DNA from: Mesorhizobium_L sp035547755
GTDB lineage: Bacteria; Pseudomonadota; Alphaproteobacteria; Rhizobiales; Rhizobiaceae
DNA: 64,000 nucleotides
Reading direction: 5' to 3'
Assembly (NCBI GenBank): GCA_035547755.1
Contig: DASZUG010000017.1
Location: 11,190 to 75,189, forward strand
Positions 1-8,890 of the stretch are shown piece by piece (positions within the stretch are counted from its first letter, which is position 1; each line of letters opens with the position of its first letter). Made by a program: the position numbers and the translations under genes. The notes under the pieces were generated by a model. The model did no database searches and was not told where the DNA came from. It saw nothing but the letters and a program-made list of their open reading frames with translations.

Positions 1-2
1 GT

Positions 3-209
3 TCGATCTATCTGGTGCTGGTCTGCCTTTTGCCTGAATTCCTTATTTCGACATTCCATGTCCCGTTTTATCTTGGAGGCACTTCGCTTCTGATCGTCGT
101 CTCCGTGACGCTCGATACTGTCGCCCAGATCCAGGGACATCTTGTTGCGCATCAGTATGAGGGGCTGATCAAGAAGTCGAAGCTGAGAGGAGGAAAGAGG
201 GGACGATGA
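3..209 (+). CDS. secY: Preprotein translocase subunit SecY, C-terminal end (partial)
   Basis: The window opens inside this gene; only the last 68 or so residues are present. SecY is the channel-forming inner-membrane subunit of the Sec translocon. The visible part has the family's last transmembrane helix (LLIVVSVTLDTVAQIQGHL) and a basic cytoplasmic tail ending in KLRGGKRGR. The stop codon overlaps the adk start in an ATGA arrangement, which supports translational coupling. Position between upstream ribosomal genes (outside the window) and adk is the usual spc-operon order. Confidence 0.95.
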   Translation, partial: SIYLVLVCLLPEFLISTFHVPFYLGGTSLLIVVSVTLDTVAQIQGHLVAHQYEGLIKKSKLRGGKRGR

Positions 210-790
210 GGCTTATATTGCTCGGCCCGCCTGGCGCGGGGAAGGGGACGCAGGCAAAGCTTCTCGCAGCGAAACACGGGATTCCGCAGCTTTCGACGGG
301 CGATATGCTCCGCGCAGCCGTTCAGGCCGGCACCGAGATCGGCAAGAGGGCCAAGGCGGTCATGGATTCGGGCGCGCTCGTTTCGGACGAGATCGTCAAC
401 CAGATCGTCTCCGAGCGGATCGATGCGCCCGATTGCGCGCGCGGTTTCATCCTCGACGGTTACCCGCGCACGGTCGCCCAGGCGAAGGCGCTGACCGCCA
501 TGCTTGAAGAGAAGGGCATGAAGCTCGACGCTGTGATCGAACTCTCGGTCGACGAATCGGCGCTCGTCCGACGCATGGAATCCCGCGTCGCCGAGACACG
601 TGCCGCCGGCGGACAGGTGAGGGCGGACGACAACCCCGAATCGTTCCGCAAACGGCTGACGGAATACAAGGAGAAGACCGCTCCGCTTGCCGCCTACTAT
701 GCCGGGATCGGGGAATTGAAGACAATCGACGGCATGGCGGACATCGATGCGGTGACTGCCGAGATCGGCGCGCTTCTGGAGTCGGCGTAA
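206..790 (+). CDS. adk: Adenylate kinase, short form
   Basis: Cytosolic enzyme that interconverts ATP + AMP and 2 ADP. The P-loop GPPGAGKGT is at residues 7-15, followed by the AMP-binding region (STGDMLR near 30) and the FILDGYPRT motif near residue 82. At 194 residues it is the short type, in which the LID insertion and its zinc cysteines are missing, as is common in alphaproteobacteria. It overlaps the secY stop by 4 bases and precedes rpsM, so it belongs to the ribosomal operon. Confidence 0.97.
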   Translation: MRLILLGPPGAGKGTQAKLLAAKHGIPQLSTGDMLRAAVQAGTEIGKRAKAVMDSGALVSDEIVNQIVSERIDAPDCARGFILDGYPRTVAQAKALTAMLEEKGMKLDAVIELSVDESALVRRMESRVAETRAAGGQVRADDNPESFRKRLTEYKEKTAPLAAYYAGIGELKTIDGMADIDAVTAEIGALLESA

Positions 791-967
791 ATAGCGGCAA
801 GGAGTTGACTTTCGAGATCAATTCCATCATATGCGGCATCAATTCGCTTTCAATTCAAGCGGTCGATGCCGGTCAGACTTTAGGGATCGGGGTCGGGCGC
901 TGTTGTGCTGTCCGGTCGTGAGAATGGAAATGCCCGGACAGGGCGCTCATAATCAAGGAGAAGCGGC

Positions 968-1336
968 GTGGCCCGTATCGCTGGCGTCAACATTCCAACC
1001 AACAAGCGCGTCGTCATCGCGCTGCAGTATATTCATGGCATCGGCCCGGCTCTCGCCCAGCAGATCGTCGAAAAGGTCGGCATTCCGTCCGAGCGCCGCG
1101 TCAACCAGCTGACCGACGCGGAAGTGCTGCAGATTCGTGAGACGATCGACCGTGACTACCAGGTCGAGGGCGATCTTCGCCGCGACGTGTCGATGAACAT
1201 CAAGCGGTTGATGGACCTCGGCTGCTATCGTGGCCTGCGGCATCGCCGTTCGCTGCCGGTTCGCGGCCAGCGCACGCATACCAATGCGCGCACCCGCAAG
1301 GGCCCGGCCAAGGCGATTGCCGGGAAGAAGAAGTAG
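968..1336 (+). CDS. rpsM: 30S ribosomal protein S13
   Basis: Small-subunit head protein that contacts tRNA and 23S rRNA. The 122-residue product starts MARIAGVNIP, has the conserved GIGPALAQQI segment near residues 24-33 and the basic tail RGQRTHTNARTRKGP, all standard for S13. An AAGGAG ribosome binding site lies at about 956-961. The 178-base gap from adk shows no gene. The gene is followed by a palindromic repeat before rpsK. Confidence 0.98.
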   Translation: MARIAGVNIPTNKRVVIALQYIHGIGPALAQQIVEKVGIPSERRVNQLTDAEVLQIRETIDRDYQVEGDLRRDVSMNIKRLMDLGCYRGLRHRRSLPVRGQRTHTNARTRKGPAKAIAGKKK

Positions 1337-1338
1337 AC

Positions 1339-1404
1339 GGCAGATCGGCATTCGGCATTTGGCAGTCGATTTTTTCGATTGCCGACCGCCTACTCCCGAC
1401 TGCC
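1339..1404. repeat. Imperfect palindrome between rpsM and rpsK (GGCAGTCG-type repeat, copy 1)
   Basis: Left arm 1339-1369 and right arm 1375-1404 are imperfect inverted copies (left arm ends GGCAGTCGA, right arm begins TCGATTGCC and ends GACTGCC). The predicted hairpin has arms of about 30 bases and a very short T-rich loop. A related element lies at 2966-3029. It begins 2 bases after the rpsM stop codon. Confidence 0.65.
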
Positions 1405-1462
1405 TTCTTGAGGTGGAGCCGCTGGCGTTACGGCGGTGTAGAGATCGACTGAAAGGAACAAA

Positions 1463-1852
1463 ATGGCCAAGGAAGCCACGCGTGTTCGCCGTCGCGAACG
1501 CAAGAATATCTCTTCGGGCGTTGCCCATGTGAATTCGACCTTCAACAACACCATGATCACGATCACCGACGCGCAGGGCAACGCGATTGCCTGGTCGTCG
1601 GCCGGCGCTCAGGGGTTCAAGGGGTCGCGCAAATCGACGCCGTTCGCCGCGCAGGTCGCGGCCGAAGATGCCGCCAAGAAGGCGCAGGAGCATGGCATGC
1701 GCATGCTCGAAGTCGAGGTCTGCGGTCCCGGGTCCGGCCGCGAGTCGGCTCTGAGGGCCTTGCAGGCCGCCGGCTTCACCATTACATCCATTCGCGATGT
1801 AACCCCCATACCGCACAATGGATGCCGTCCGCGCAAGAAGCGGCGCGTCTGA
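1463..1852 (+). CDS. rpsK: 30S ribosomal protein S11
   Basis: Small-subunit platform protein near the Shine-Dalgarno helix. The 129-residue product carries the expected core (ISSGVAHVNSTFNNTMITI, then DVTPIPHNGCRPRKKRRV at the C-terminus). The ATG is preceded by GAAAGGAAC, a good ribosome binding site. It lies in the order S13-S11-alpha-L17 typical of bacteria. Confidence 0.98.
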   Translation: MAKEATRVRRRERKNISSGVAHVNSTFNNTMITITDAQGNAIAWSSAGAQGFKGSRKSTPFAAQVAAEDAAKKAQEHGMRMLEVEVCGPGSGRESALRALQAAGFTITSIRDVTPIPHNGCRPRKKRRV

Positions 1853-1951
1853 TTTTATTTGTAGCCGCATGAGCTCCGCAAGGCGCTCCTCTGCGGTTTT
1901 CCAGTTCGCCCGCCACGATTGGATGGTGGTGGGGAAGAGGAAGGAAACGAG

Positions 1952-2962
1952 ATGATCCAGAAAAACTGGCAGGAACTGATCAAGCCGAACAAGGTCGAAT
2001 TCTCCTCCAAGGGAAAGACCTTGACGACGCTGGTCGCCGAGCCGCTCGAGCGTGGTTTCGGCCTGACGCTCGGCAATGCTCTGCGCCGCGTGCTTCTGTC
2101 GTCGCTCAGGGGCGCCGCCGTGACGGCGGTGCAGATCGACGGCGTGCTGCATGAATTCTCCTCGATCGGCGGCGTACGCGAGGACGTGACGGATATCGTC
2201 CTCAACATCAAGGAAATCGCCATCAAGATGGAAGGCGACGGGCCGAAGCGCATGGTCGTGCGCAAGCAGGGACCGGGCGCCGTTCTGGCCGGCGACATTC
2301 AGACCGTTGGCGATGTTGAGATCCTCAATCCCGATCATGTGATCTGCACGCTCGACGAGGGCGCCGAGATCCGCATGGAATTCACGGTCAATAGCGGCAA
2401 GGGCTATGTGCCGGCCGACCGCAACCGTGCCGAGGATGCGCCGATCGGGCTGATCCCGGTCGACAGCCTCTATTCGCCGGTGAAGAAGGTCTCCTACAAG
2501 GTCGAGAACACCCGCGAGGGCCAAGTCCTCGACTATGACAAGCTCACCATGGCCATCGAGACCGACGGTTCTGTCTCGGGCGAGGACGCCGTGGCCTTCG
2601 CTGCGCGCATCCTGCAGGACCAGCTGGCGCTTTTCGTCAATTTCGAGGAGCCGCGCAAGGAGCAGCCGCAGGAGCAGGTGACGGAGCTTGCCTTCAATCC
2701 GGCGCTTCTGAAGAAGGTGGACGAGCTGGAGCTTTCGGTCCGTTCGGCCAACTGCCTGAAGAACGACAATATCGTCTATATCGGCGATCTGATCCAGAAG
2801 ACCGAAGCGGAGATGCTGCGCACCCCGAATTTCGGCCGCAAGTCGCTGAACGAGATCAAGGAAGTTCTCGCGTCCATGGGCCTCCATCTCGGCATGGAAG
2901 TCCCCGACTGGCCGCCTGAGAACATCGAAGACCTCGCCAAGCGGTATGAAGATCAATACTGA
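1952..2962 (+). CDS. rpoA: RNA polymerase alpha subunit
   Basis: Alpha subunit of RNA polymerase: the N-terminal domain (about residues 1-230) dimerises and nucleates assembly; the C-terminal domain (about 250-336) contacts UP elements and activators, with the RSANCLKND segment corresponding to the DNA-contact determinant. The frame is open further upstream to 1919, but the family N-terminus MIQKNWQELIKP starts at 1952 behind GAAGAGGAAGGAAACGAG, so 1952 is chosen, giving 336 residues. The C-terminal extension PDWPPENIEDLAKRYEDQY is typical for alphaproteobacteria. Confidence 0.97.
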   Translation: MIQKNWQELIKPNKVEFSSKGKTLTTLVAEPLERGFGLTLGNALRRVLLSSLRGAAVTAVQIDGVLHEFSSIGGVREDVTDIVLNIKEIAIKMEGDGPKRMVVRKQGPGAVLAGDIQTVGDVEILNPDHVICTLDEGAEIRMEFTVNSGKGYVPADRNRAEDAPIGLIPVDSLYSPVKKVSYKVENTREGQVLDYDKLTMAIETDGSVSGEDAVAFAARILQDQLALFVNFEEPRKEQPQEQVTELAFNPALLKKVDELELSVRSANCLKNDNIVYIGDLIQKTEAEMLRTPNFGRKSLNEIKEVLASMGLHLGMEVPDWPPENIEDLAKRYEDQY

Positions 2963-2965
2963 GCC

Positions 2966-3029
2966 GGCAGTCGTGAGTGGGCAGTCGGCAGTCGAAAGAT
3001 AGAACGACGACTGCCTATTGCCGATTGCC
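2966..3029. repeat. Imperfect palindrome between rpoA and rplQ (GGCAGTCG-type repeat, copy 2)
   Basis: Left arm 2966-2995 holds several GGCAGTCG units; right arm 3005-3029 is their inverted counterpart (GACTGCC, TGCCGATTGCC). Same composition and placement, 3 bases behind a stop codon in the same operon, as the element at 1339-1404. Confidence 0.65.
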
Positions 3030-3074
3030 TTTTAGAGTTTTGGGCACCTGGCCCGCGACATTAGGAGTCAAACC

Positions 3075-3500
3075 ATGCGTCATGGACGTTCCGGCCGTCG
3101 GCTGAACCGGACGGTCAGCCATCGCAAGGCCCTGTTTTCCAACATGGCCGCTTCGCTCATCGAGCATGAGCAGATCACCACGACGCTGCCCAAGGCGAAG
3201 GAGCTGCGTCCGATCGTGGAAAAGCTCGTCACGCTCGGCAAGCGCGGCGACCTTCACGCGCGCCGGCAGGCGATTGCCGCGATCAAGTCGGATGCGCTGG
3301 TGAAGCGTCTCTTCGACACGATCGCGCCGCGCTATGCCGAACGCCATGGCGGCTACCTGCGCATCATGAAGGCCGGCTTCCGCCAGGGCGACAATGCGGC
3401 GATGGCGGTGATCGAGTTCGTCGATCGCGACACCGAGGCGAAGGGAGCCGCCGATCGCGCCCGCGCCGCGGCCGAGGGCGCGCCCGCCGAAGCCGCGTAA
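3075..3500 (+). CDS. rplQ: 50S ribosomal protein L17
   Basis: Large-subunit protein near the exit tunnel. The product begins MRHGRSGRRLNRT, has the conserved RKALFSNMAASLIEHEQI block, and is 141 residues long with an alanine-rich tail (AEGAPAEAA), within the alphaproteobacterial range. Last gene of the ribosomal operon; a strong hairpin terminator follows 26 bases downstream. Confidence 0.98.
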   Translation: MRHGRSGRRLNRTVSHRKALFSNMAASLIEHEQITTTLPKAKELRPIVEKLVTLGKRGDLHARRQAIAAIKSDALVKRLFDTIAPRYAERHGGYLRIMKAGFRQGDNAAMAVIEFVDRDTEAKGAADRARAAAEGAPAEAA

Positions 3501-3526
3501 GGCTCTCATCGGCAGTTTTTGAAGAG

Positions 3527-3549
3527 AAAAGGGCCCCTGCGGCCCTTTT
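3527..3549 (+). terminator. Rho-independent terminator after rplQ
   Basis: Stem AAAAGGGCC / GGCCCTTTT (3527-3535 with 3541-3549), five-base loop CCTGC, ending in a T run. It sits 26 bases after the rplQ stop and closes the ribosomal operon. Confidence 0.85.
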
Positions 3550-3646
3550 CGCGTTTCAGGCCCTTGCTCACCTTTGCGGCCGAGCCATTTATTCTGCACA
3601 TTCCCAGCCAATATGGCGGCTGACCATTTCACGGACGGAGCGATCG

Positions 3647-5152
3647 ATGCCTTTGAAGCCCTTTAAGCTTGCGGTGATTATCCTGTCGGCGGTTTTTCTT
3701 TCGGCTCCCGCGCTTCCATCATTCGCGCAGGACAGTTCGTCTGGGCTGAGGGGGGCCTTGAACCAGCTCCTGGGTGGAAAGGATCAGAAGCCGGCGGCCC
3801 CGGCGCCAGGGCAAAAGCAGGATGACCAGACTCTTCGCCGTGTCCCCTTCAGCCAGCAGGAAATGGAGCTTTCCTTTGCGCCACTGGTCAAGAAGACCGC
3901 ACCCGCTGTCGTCAACGTCTACGCGTCGAGCCGCGTCCATGTGCGTTCGCCCTTCATGGACGACCCGTTCTTCGAGCGGTTCTTCGGCCAGCAGATGCCG
4001 CCCCGCGTGCAATCCTCTCTCGGCTCGGGCGTGATCGTCGATCCCTCCGGCATCATCGTCACGAACTATCATGTCATCCGCGGCGCGGATGAGGTGAAGG
4101 TGGCGCTGTCGGACGGCAGGGAATTCGAAAGCAAGATTCTTCTGAAGGATTCCCGCGTCGATCTTGCCGTGCTGAAAATCCAGGCGAAGGAGCCGTTCCC
4201 CGTCATTCCGCTCGGCGATTCGGATGCGCTCGAAGTCGGCGACCTCGTGCTTGCGATCGGCAATCCGTTCGGGGTCGGGCAGACGACGACGAGCGGCATC
4301 GTTTCGGCGCTCGCCAGGACCCATATCGGCGTTTCAGATTTTGGCTTCTATATCCAGACCGATGCAGCCATCAATCCCGGCAATTCCGGCGGCGCGCTGA
4401 TCAATATGGAAGGCCAACTGGTCGGCATCAATTCAGCCATCTACAGCCAGAGCGGTGGTTCGGTCGGCATCGGCTTTGCGATCCCCTCCAATATGGTGCG
4501 TGCCTTCGTCGCCTCCGCCAAGAGCGGCAGCGGCTTTTTCGAGACGCCCTATATCGGTGCGGAATTTCAGGATATCGACGCCCAGGAAGCCAATGCGCTC
4601 GGCCTCGACAGGCCGAAAGGCGCGCTTGTCGCTTCGGTCGCCAAGGATGCCCCTGCCGCCAAGGCGGGGCTGAAGGTCGGCGATGTCGTGCTTGCCGTCG
4701 ACGGTGCGCCGGTGAGCGATTCCGACGCCCTTAATTACCGCATTTCAACACAACCGATCGGAAGCACGGTGACGCTGGATATATACCGGCAGGGTGCGAA
4801 GCAGTCTCTCAAGGTGAAGCTCGAACGCGCACCGGAGGGACAGTCCTCGAGGGAGATCACTATTTCAGGCGAAAGCCCCTTTGCTGGCACGAAGGTGGCG
4901 GTATTATCGCCGCGCCTCGCGGAGCGGCTCGGGATGCCGACGAATTCCACGGGCGTCGTCGTTGTTGACGTGACCCCCAATTCGCCCGCCGACAGCATCG
5001 GATTTCAGCCGAAAGATGTTGTAAAGGAAGTGAACGGCACCGCGATCGGCAGCGCCGAGGATTTGCAGAAAGCCGTTTCGAGCAAGACGCGCTGGTGGCG
5101 CTTTACGCTCGAACGTGGCGGACAGACGATCCACCAGGTCATCCGGTACTGA
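3647..5152 (+). CDS. degQ: Periplasmic serine endoprotease DegQ/DegP (HtrA family)
   Basis: Envelope quality-control protease. A signal peptide covers residues 1-28 (hydrophobic VIILSAVFLSA, cleavage near SFA-QD). The trypsin-like domain holds the triad His142 (TNYHVI), Asp172 (RVDLAV) and Ser247 (NPGNSGGAL). Two PDZ domains follow, about 290-380 and 405-495. At 501 residues it has the normal length for a two-PDZ HtrA. The start at 3647 follows GGAG with six bases of spacing. DegP and DegQ cannot be told apart by sequence alone here; the symbol is a family choice. It precedes rarA by only 19 bases. Confidence 0.92.
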   Translation: MPLKPFKLAVIILSAVFLSAPALPSFAQDSSSGLRGALNQLLGGKDQKPAAPAPGQKQDDQTLRRVPFSQQEMELSFAPLVKKTAPAVVNVYASSRVHVRSPFMDDPFFERFFGQQMPPRVQSSLGSGVIVDPSGIIVTNYHVIRGADEVKVALSDGREFESKILLKDSRVDLAVLKIQAKEPFPVIPLGDSDALEVGDLVLAIGNPFGVGQTTTSGIVSALARTHIGVSDFGFYIQTDAAINPGNSGGALINMEGQLVGINSAIYSQSGGSVGIGFAIPSNMVRAFVASAKSGSGFFETPYIGAEFQDIDAQEANALGLDRPKGALVASVAKDAPAAKAGLKVGDVVLAVDGAPVSDSDALNYRISTQPIGSTVTLDIYRQGAKQSLKVKLERAPEGQSSREITISGESPFAGTKVAVLSPRLAERLGMPTNSTGVVVVDVTPNSPADSIGFQPKDVVKEVNGTAIGSAEDLQKAVSSKTRWWRFTLERGGQTIHQVIRY

Positions 5153-5171
5153 GGAGAATTGTCTGGCGGAC

Positions 5172-6491
5172 ATGGGCGATCTTTTCGGGGAAACTCAACC
5201 AAGGCGACAGGAACCGGGCCGGCCGCTCGCCGACCGCCTGCGCCCGAAGCGTCTGGAAGATGTCGTCGGCCAGGAGCATCTGACGGGGCCGGACGGCGCG
5301 TTGACGCGCATGATCCGCTCCCAATCGCTCGGCTCAATGATTTTCTGGGGGCCTCCCGGTACCGGCAAGACCACCGTGGCGCGGCTCCTGGCAAACGATA
5401 CCGGCCTCGGTTTCGAGCAGATATCGGCGATCTTTTCCGGCGTCGCCGATCTCAAGAAGGTCTTCGAGGCGGCGAGGCTGCGCCGCGCCAATGGCCGCCA
5501 GACCTTGCTCTTCGTCGATGAAATCCATCGCTTCAACCGGGCGCAGCAGGATTCCTTCCTGCCGGTGATGGAAGACGGAACCGTCATCCTCGTCGGTGCG
5601 ACGACGGAGAATCCTTCCTTCGAACTCAATGCGGCGCTGCTCTCGCGGGCGCGGGTGCTTGTCTTCCATTCGCTCGACGAGGAAAGCATCGCCAAGCTGC
5701 TTTCACGGGCGGAGGAGGCGGAGGGGCGTTCTCTGCCGGTCGATCCTGAGGCGCGGCAGGTCCTGCTCAGGCTGGCGGATGGAGACGGCCGCGCGGCGCT
5801 GACGCTTGCCGAGGAGATTTGGCGCGCGGCAGGCGAGGGGGAAATTTTCGATGCCGAAGGCCTGATGCGCATCGTGCAGCGTCGGGCGCCTGTCTATGAC
5901 AAGAGCCAGGATGGGCATTACAATCTCATTTCAGCGCTGCACAAGGCCGTGCGCGGTTCCGATCCCGACGCGGCGCTCTATTATCTCGCCCGTATGCTGG
6001 ACGCTGGCGAGGCGCCGCTTTACCTCGGGCGACGTCTCGTTCGCATGGCGATAGAGGATATCGGGCTTGCCGACCCGCAGGCGCTTGTCATCGCCAACGC
6101 CGCCAAGGACGCGTATGATTATCTCGGTTCGCCGGAAGGCGAACTCGCGCTGGCGGAGGCTTGCGTTTATCTCGCCACCGCGCCGAAGTCGAATGCCGTT
6201 TACAAGGCGTTTTCGGGAGCCAAACGTGCGGCCAAGGAATACGGATCGCTGGTGCCGCCGCGACACATCCTCAACGCCCCGACCAAGCTGATGAAGGAAC
6301 AGGGGTATTCGGCGGGCTATCTCTATGATCACGATCAGCCGGATGCTTTTTCCGGACAGGACTATTTCCCGGAGAAGATGGGCCGCCAGACCTTCTACGA
6401 TCCGCCCGACCGCGGCTACGAGCGGGAAATCCGCAAGCGGCTCGACTATTGGGCGAAGCTGAGGGCTGAACGGCAGCGCGGCGGGACGTAA
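5172..6491 (+). CDS. rarA: Replication-associated recombination protein A (RarA/MgsA), AAA+ ATPase
   Basis: DNA-dependent ATPase of the clamp-loader-like family that acts at stalled replication forks. Walker A GPPGTGKTT is at residues 60-68, Walker B LLFVDEIHRF around 112-121, and the C-terminal MgsA domain follows. The frame is open to 5115, but that would run into degQ; ATG 5172 gives MGDLFGETQ, which resembles family N-termini, behind a GAGGAG at 5151-5156 that overlaps the degQ stop. Length 439 residues is normal. Confidence 0.93.
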   Translation: MGDLFGETQPRRQEPGRPLADRLRPKRLEDVVGQEHLTGPDGALTRMIRSQSLGSMIFWGPPGTGKTTVARLLANDTGLGFEQISAIFSGVADLKKVFEAARLRRANGRQTLLFVDEIHRFNRAQQDSFLPVMEDGTVILVGATTENPSFELNAALLSRARVLVFHSLDEESIAKLLSRAEEAEGRSLPVDPEARQVLLRLADGDGRAALTLAEEIWRAAGEGEIFDAEGLMRIVQRRAPVYDKSQDGHYNLISALHKAVRGSDPDAALYYLARMLDAGEAPLYLGRRLVRMAIEDIGLADPQALVIANAAKDAYDYLGSPEGELALAEACVYLATAPKSNAVYKAFSGAKRAAKEYGSLVPPRHILNAPTKLMKEQGYSAGYLYDHDQPDAFSGQDYFPEKMGRQTFYDPPDRGYEREIRKRLDYWAKLRAERQRGGT

Positions 6492-6502
6492 CGCCTGTTG
6501 AT

Positions 6503-6677
6503 GGTGCGTCCTTCGAGGCTCGCCCTTTGGGCGAGCGCCTCAGGATGAGGTCCTTCGAGGCTCGCTTCGCTCGCACCTCAGGATGAGGGAGGCCGGTGCC
6601 AATGACTCTCCGGCCGGGGTTGCACCAACGGTCCTCATCCTGAGGTGCGAGCGGAAGCGAGCCTCGAAGGACGCACC
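6503..6677. repeat. Dispersed palindromic element, copy 1 (composite)
   Basis: The ends are a perfect inverted repeat of about 21 bases beginning GGTGCGTCCTTCGAGG. The left half holds two tandem units, each ending CTCAGGATGAGG; the right half holds one inverted unit starting CCTCATCCTGAGG. It fills the gap between the convergent rarA and ndvA genes and ends 5 bases from the ndvA stop, so it may also act as a transcript end for both. Other copies are at 37814, 54216 and 55825. Confidence 0.9.
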
Positions 6678-6682
6678 TAAGC

Positions 6683-8458
6683 TCACGCCGCCTCGTCCTG
6701 CAGCGGGCGGGTGACGCGGCGCACTTCGGCATCCGTCAGCAGGCCGCCGGCGCGCAGCAGGCCGGCGAAACGGCCGTTATTGCGGGAGGCGAGTTCGTTG
6801 AAGCTGCCGACTTCCACCAATTGCCCGTGATCGAGGAAGATCACGACATCTGCATCGCGAACCGTGGAGAGGCGGTGGGCGATGATGAAGGTGGTGCGAT
6901 TGCGACGGATCTCGTCGATCGCGCATTTGATGCGTTCCTCGGTCTCGACGTCGAGAGCGCTCGTCGCCTCGTCGAGGACGAGTATCGGCGCGTTCTTGAG
7001 GATGGCGCGGGCGATGGCGATACGCTGGCGTTCGCCGCCGGAAAGCTGCGCCCCGCGCTCCCCGACCATGGTGTCATAGCCTTCGCTCTTGGCGAGAATG
7101 AACTCCTCGGCGGCCGCCGCGGCAGCGGCCTCATGAATCTCGTGGTTGCCGGCATTCTCGTTGCCGAGCCGGATATTCGCCTCGATCGAGCGGTTGAACA
7201 TGCCGGCATCCTGAAAGACGGTGGCGATCGACTGTCTGAGCGACTTGCGGCTGACGGTCTTCACATCGACGCCGTCGATGAGGATCCGGCCGGAATTCGG
7301 CTCATAGACCCGCTGCAACAGGTTGAGCAGCGTGGTCTTGCCCGAACCCGTCGGGCCGACGATTGCGACGGTCTGGCCGGGCTTCACCTCGAAGGAGATG
7401 TCATGGACGCCCTGGCCGGAAGCCGGGAAGACATAGTTGACATTGTCGAAGACGATGTGCCCGTTGACGTTCTCCAGATCGACGACGCCATCCTCTTCCT
7501 TGATGTCCTTGCCGGCATCTTCCAGTTCGTAGAACTTTTCGAGCTTCGCACGGCCGTCGAAGATCTGGTTGACGAACTGGCTGATCTGGTCGAGACGGCT
7601 GATGAGAAGCTGCGCGAAACCGGTGAAAGCGATGATATCGCCGACGCGCAACTCGCCACGCGATACGAAATAGGCGCCGAGCATCAACACAACCATCATC
7701 GAGATGGTCGAGGCGACCCGGTTCAAGGCGCTGGCAAGCGCCCACCAGTCGAGGACGGGATATTGCGCGTTGAGCACCTTCGCCGCGAAGTCCTGCAAGG
7801 CGCGCGCTTCCTGATGGATACGGTTATAGCTCTGCAGAACCGCGACGTTGCTGATCGAATCGCTCAGATGTGAAAAGACGTTGTGATTGTGGGCCTCCAC
7901 CGCCGTCTGGCCGGATTTCGTCTTGTGCGTGACGACGCGACCGATGAGGAAATAGAGCACGCCAAGCGCAATCAGCACGATCGACAGACGGACGTCCATC
8001 GCCAGTGCGGTGGGGATCATCAGGGCCAGCGCGACCGCCGTCGAAAGATGCTGCCGCATGAATTCCAGCCAAAGGGTCGTCAGCGTGTCGGATGCACGAA
8101 GAAGGGTGTGGATCACGTTGGACGAGCCGTGCGCCTGATGCCAGGAAAGCGGCAAGCCGATCACCTTGGAAAAGGACTCTTCCAGCACTTCCAGGCGCCG
8201 GCGATGGGCAAGACGGTCAGCCTCGCGCGCTACCAGAACGAAAGCGACGACATTGAAGACCCCGAGCCCCGCCCACATGGCGAGTGTCAGCGCCGTGCCG
8301 GAGCGGTCGGAAATCGATTGGACGACCTTGCCGAACAGGATCGGTTCGGCGATCGTCACAAACGCCAGAACGATATTGGCCACACAAATGAAAAACACGG
8401 GCCGCTTTGCAGGCGCAAGATACCTGAGCGCCCTCCAATAAATTTCAAGCAAAGACAC
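6683..8458 (-). CDS. ndvA: Cyclic beta-1,2-glucan ABC exporter, fused permease/ATPase (NdvA/ChvA type)
   Basis: Inner-membrane half-transporter that exports cyclic beta-1,2-glucan to the periplasm, needed for osmotic adaptation and host interaction in rhizobia, Agrobacterium and Brucella. Six membrane helices in the N-terminal half, then the ABC domain with Walker A GPTGSGKTT (368-376), signature LSGGERQR and Walker B ILVLDEATSALD. The frame is open to 8575, but GTG 8458 (protein start SLLEIYWRALRYLAP) matches the family N-terminus, has GGGAG seven bases upstream and gives 591 residues, close to the usual length of about 590. No glucan synthase gene (ndvB/chvB/cgs) is in the window. Confidence 0.9.
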   Translation of the reverse strand: MSLLEIYWRALRYLAPAKRPVFFICVANIVLAFVTIAEPILFGKVVQSISDRSGTALTLAMWAGLGVFNVVAFVLVAREADRLAHRRRLEVLEESFSKVIGLPLSWHQAHGSSNVIHTLLRASDTLTTLWLEFMRQHLSTAVALALMIPTALAMDVRLSIVLIALGVLYFLIGRVVTHKTKSGQTAVEAHNHNVFSHLSDSISNVAVLQSYNRIHQEARALQDFAAKVLNAQYPVLDWWALASALNRVASTISMMVVLMLGAYFVSRGELRVGDIIAFTGFAQLLISRLDQISQFVNQIFDGRAKLEKFYELEDAGKDIKEEDGVVDLENVNGHIVFDNVNYVFPASGQGVHDISFEVKPGQTVAIVGPTGSGKTTLLNLLQRVYEPNSGRILIDGVDVKTVSRKSLRQSIATVFQDAGMFNRSIEANIRLGNENAGNHEIHEAAAAAAAEEFILAKSEGYDTMVGERGAQLSGGERQRIAIARAILKNAPILVLDEATSALDVETEERIKCAIDEIRRNRTTFIIAHRLSTVRDADVVIFLDHGQLVEVGSFNELASRNNGRFAGLLRAGGLLTDAEVRRVTRPLQDEAA

Positions 8459-8890
8459 GGTTGAACTCCCGAGACGGTAGGATTGTGCGACGCAGTAATC
8501 AGAAACGTTTCGGCGCCACCAAAGGTAGTCCGTAAATGGAGGAATACGTTGAAGGTTCCATCGAAAACAAAACAAACCCCGCTTGGTGATGTAATGTTTC
8601 GTGAAATTTTAAGTATTTGACTTTAAACGGAAAGAGTATCGGCTGTGGCGAAACCATGGCGAACCTCGCAGTGTTCTCCCGCGTGTGGCCGAAGCCGCGC
8701 GCGCTATGAACCCGCCCTGAAACTGTCGCATAGAGCAATAGCCAATCCAGCCTGAACGGCGGATGAATGCTCGGCGGCTATCCGACGGCAGCACATTTCC
8801 GATCCTTGTCGCCCCGCTTTTACGCGCCTCCTGATGCTCGCTTCGCTGCCGGGATGATGCTATGGCGGCGCTCGAAAGGAACCCGAGTTC
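8459..8890. other. Intergenic region between divergent ndvA and rluC
   Basis: About 430 bases without a convincing gene. It must hold the promoters for ndvA (minus) and rluC (plus). The stretch 8590-8650 is A/T-richer than its surroundings and is the likeliest promoter region, but I see no motif clear enough to mark. Confidence 0.5.

Noticed and set aside
953..2956. Minus-strand open frame of 667 residues over rpsM, rpsK and rpoA
   Set aside because: Antisense to three certain ribosomal-operon genes; open only because of high GC codon bias.
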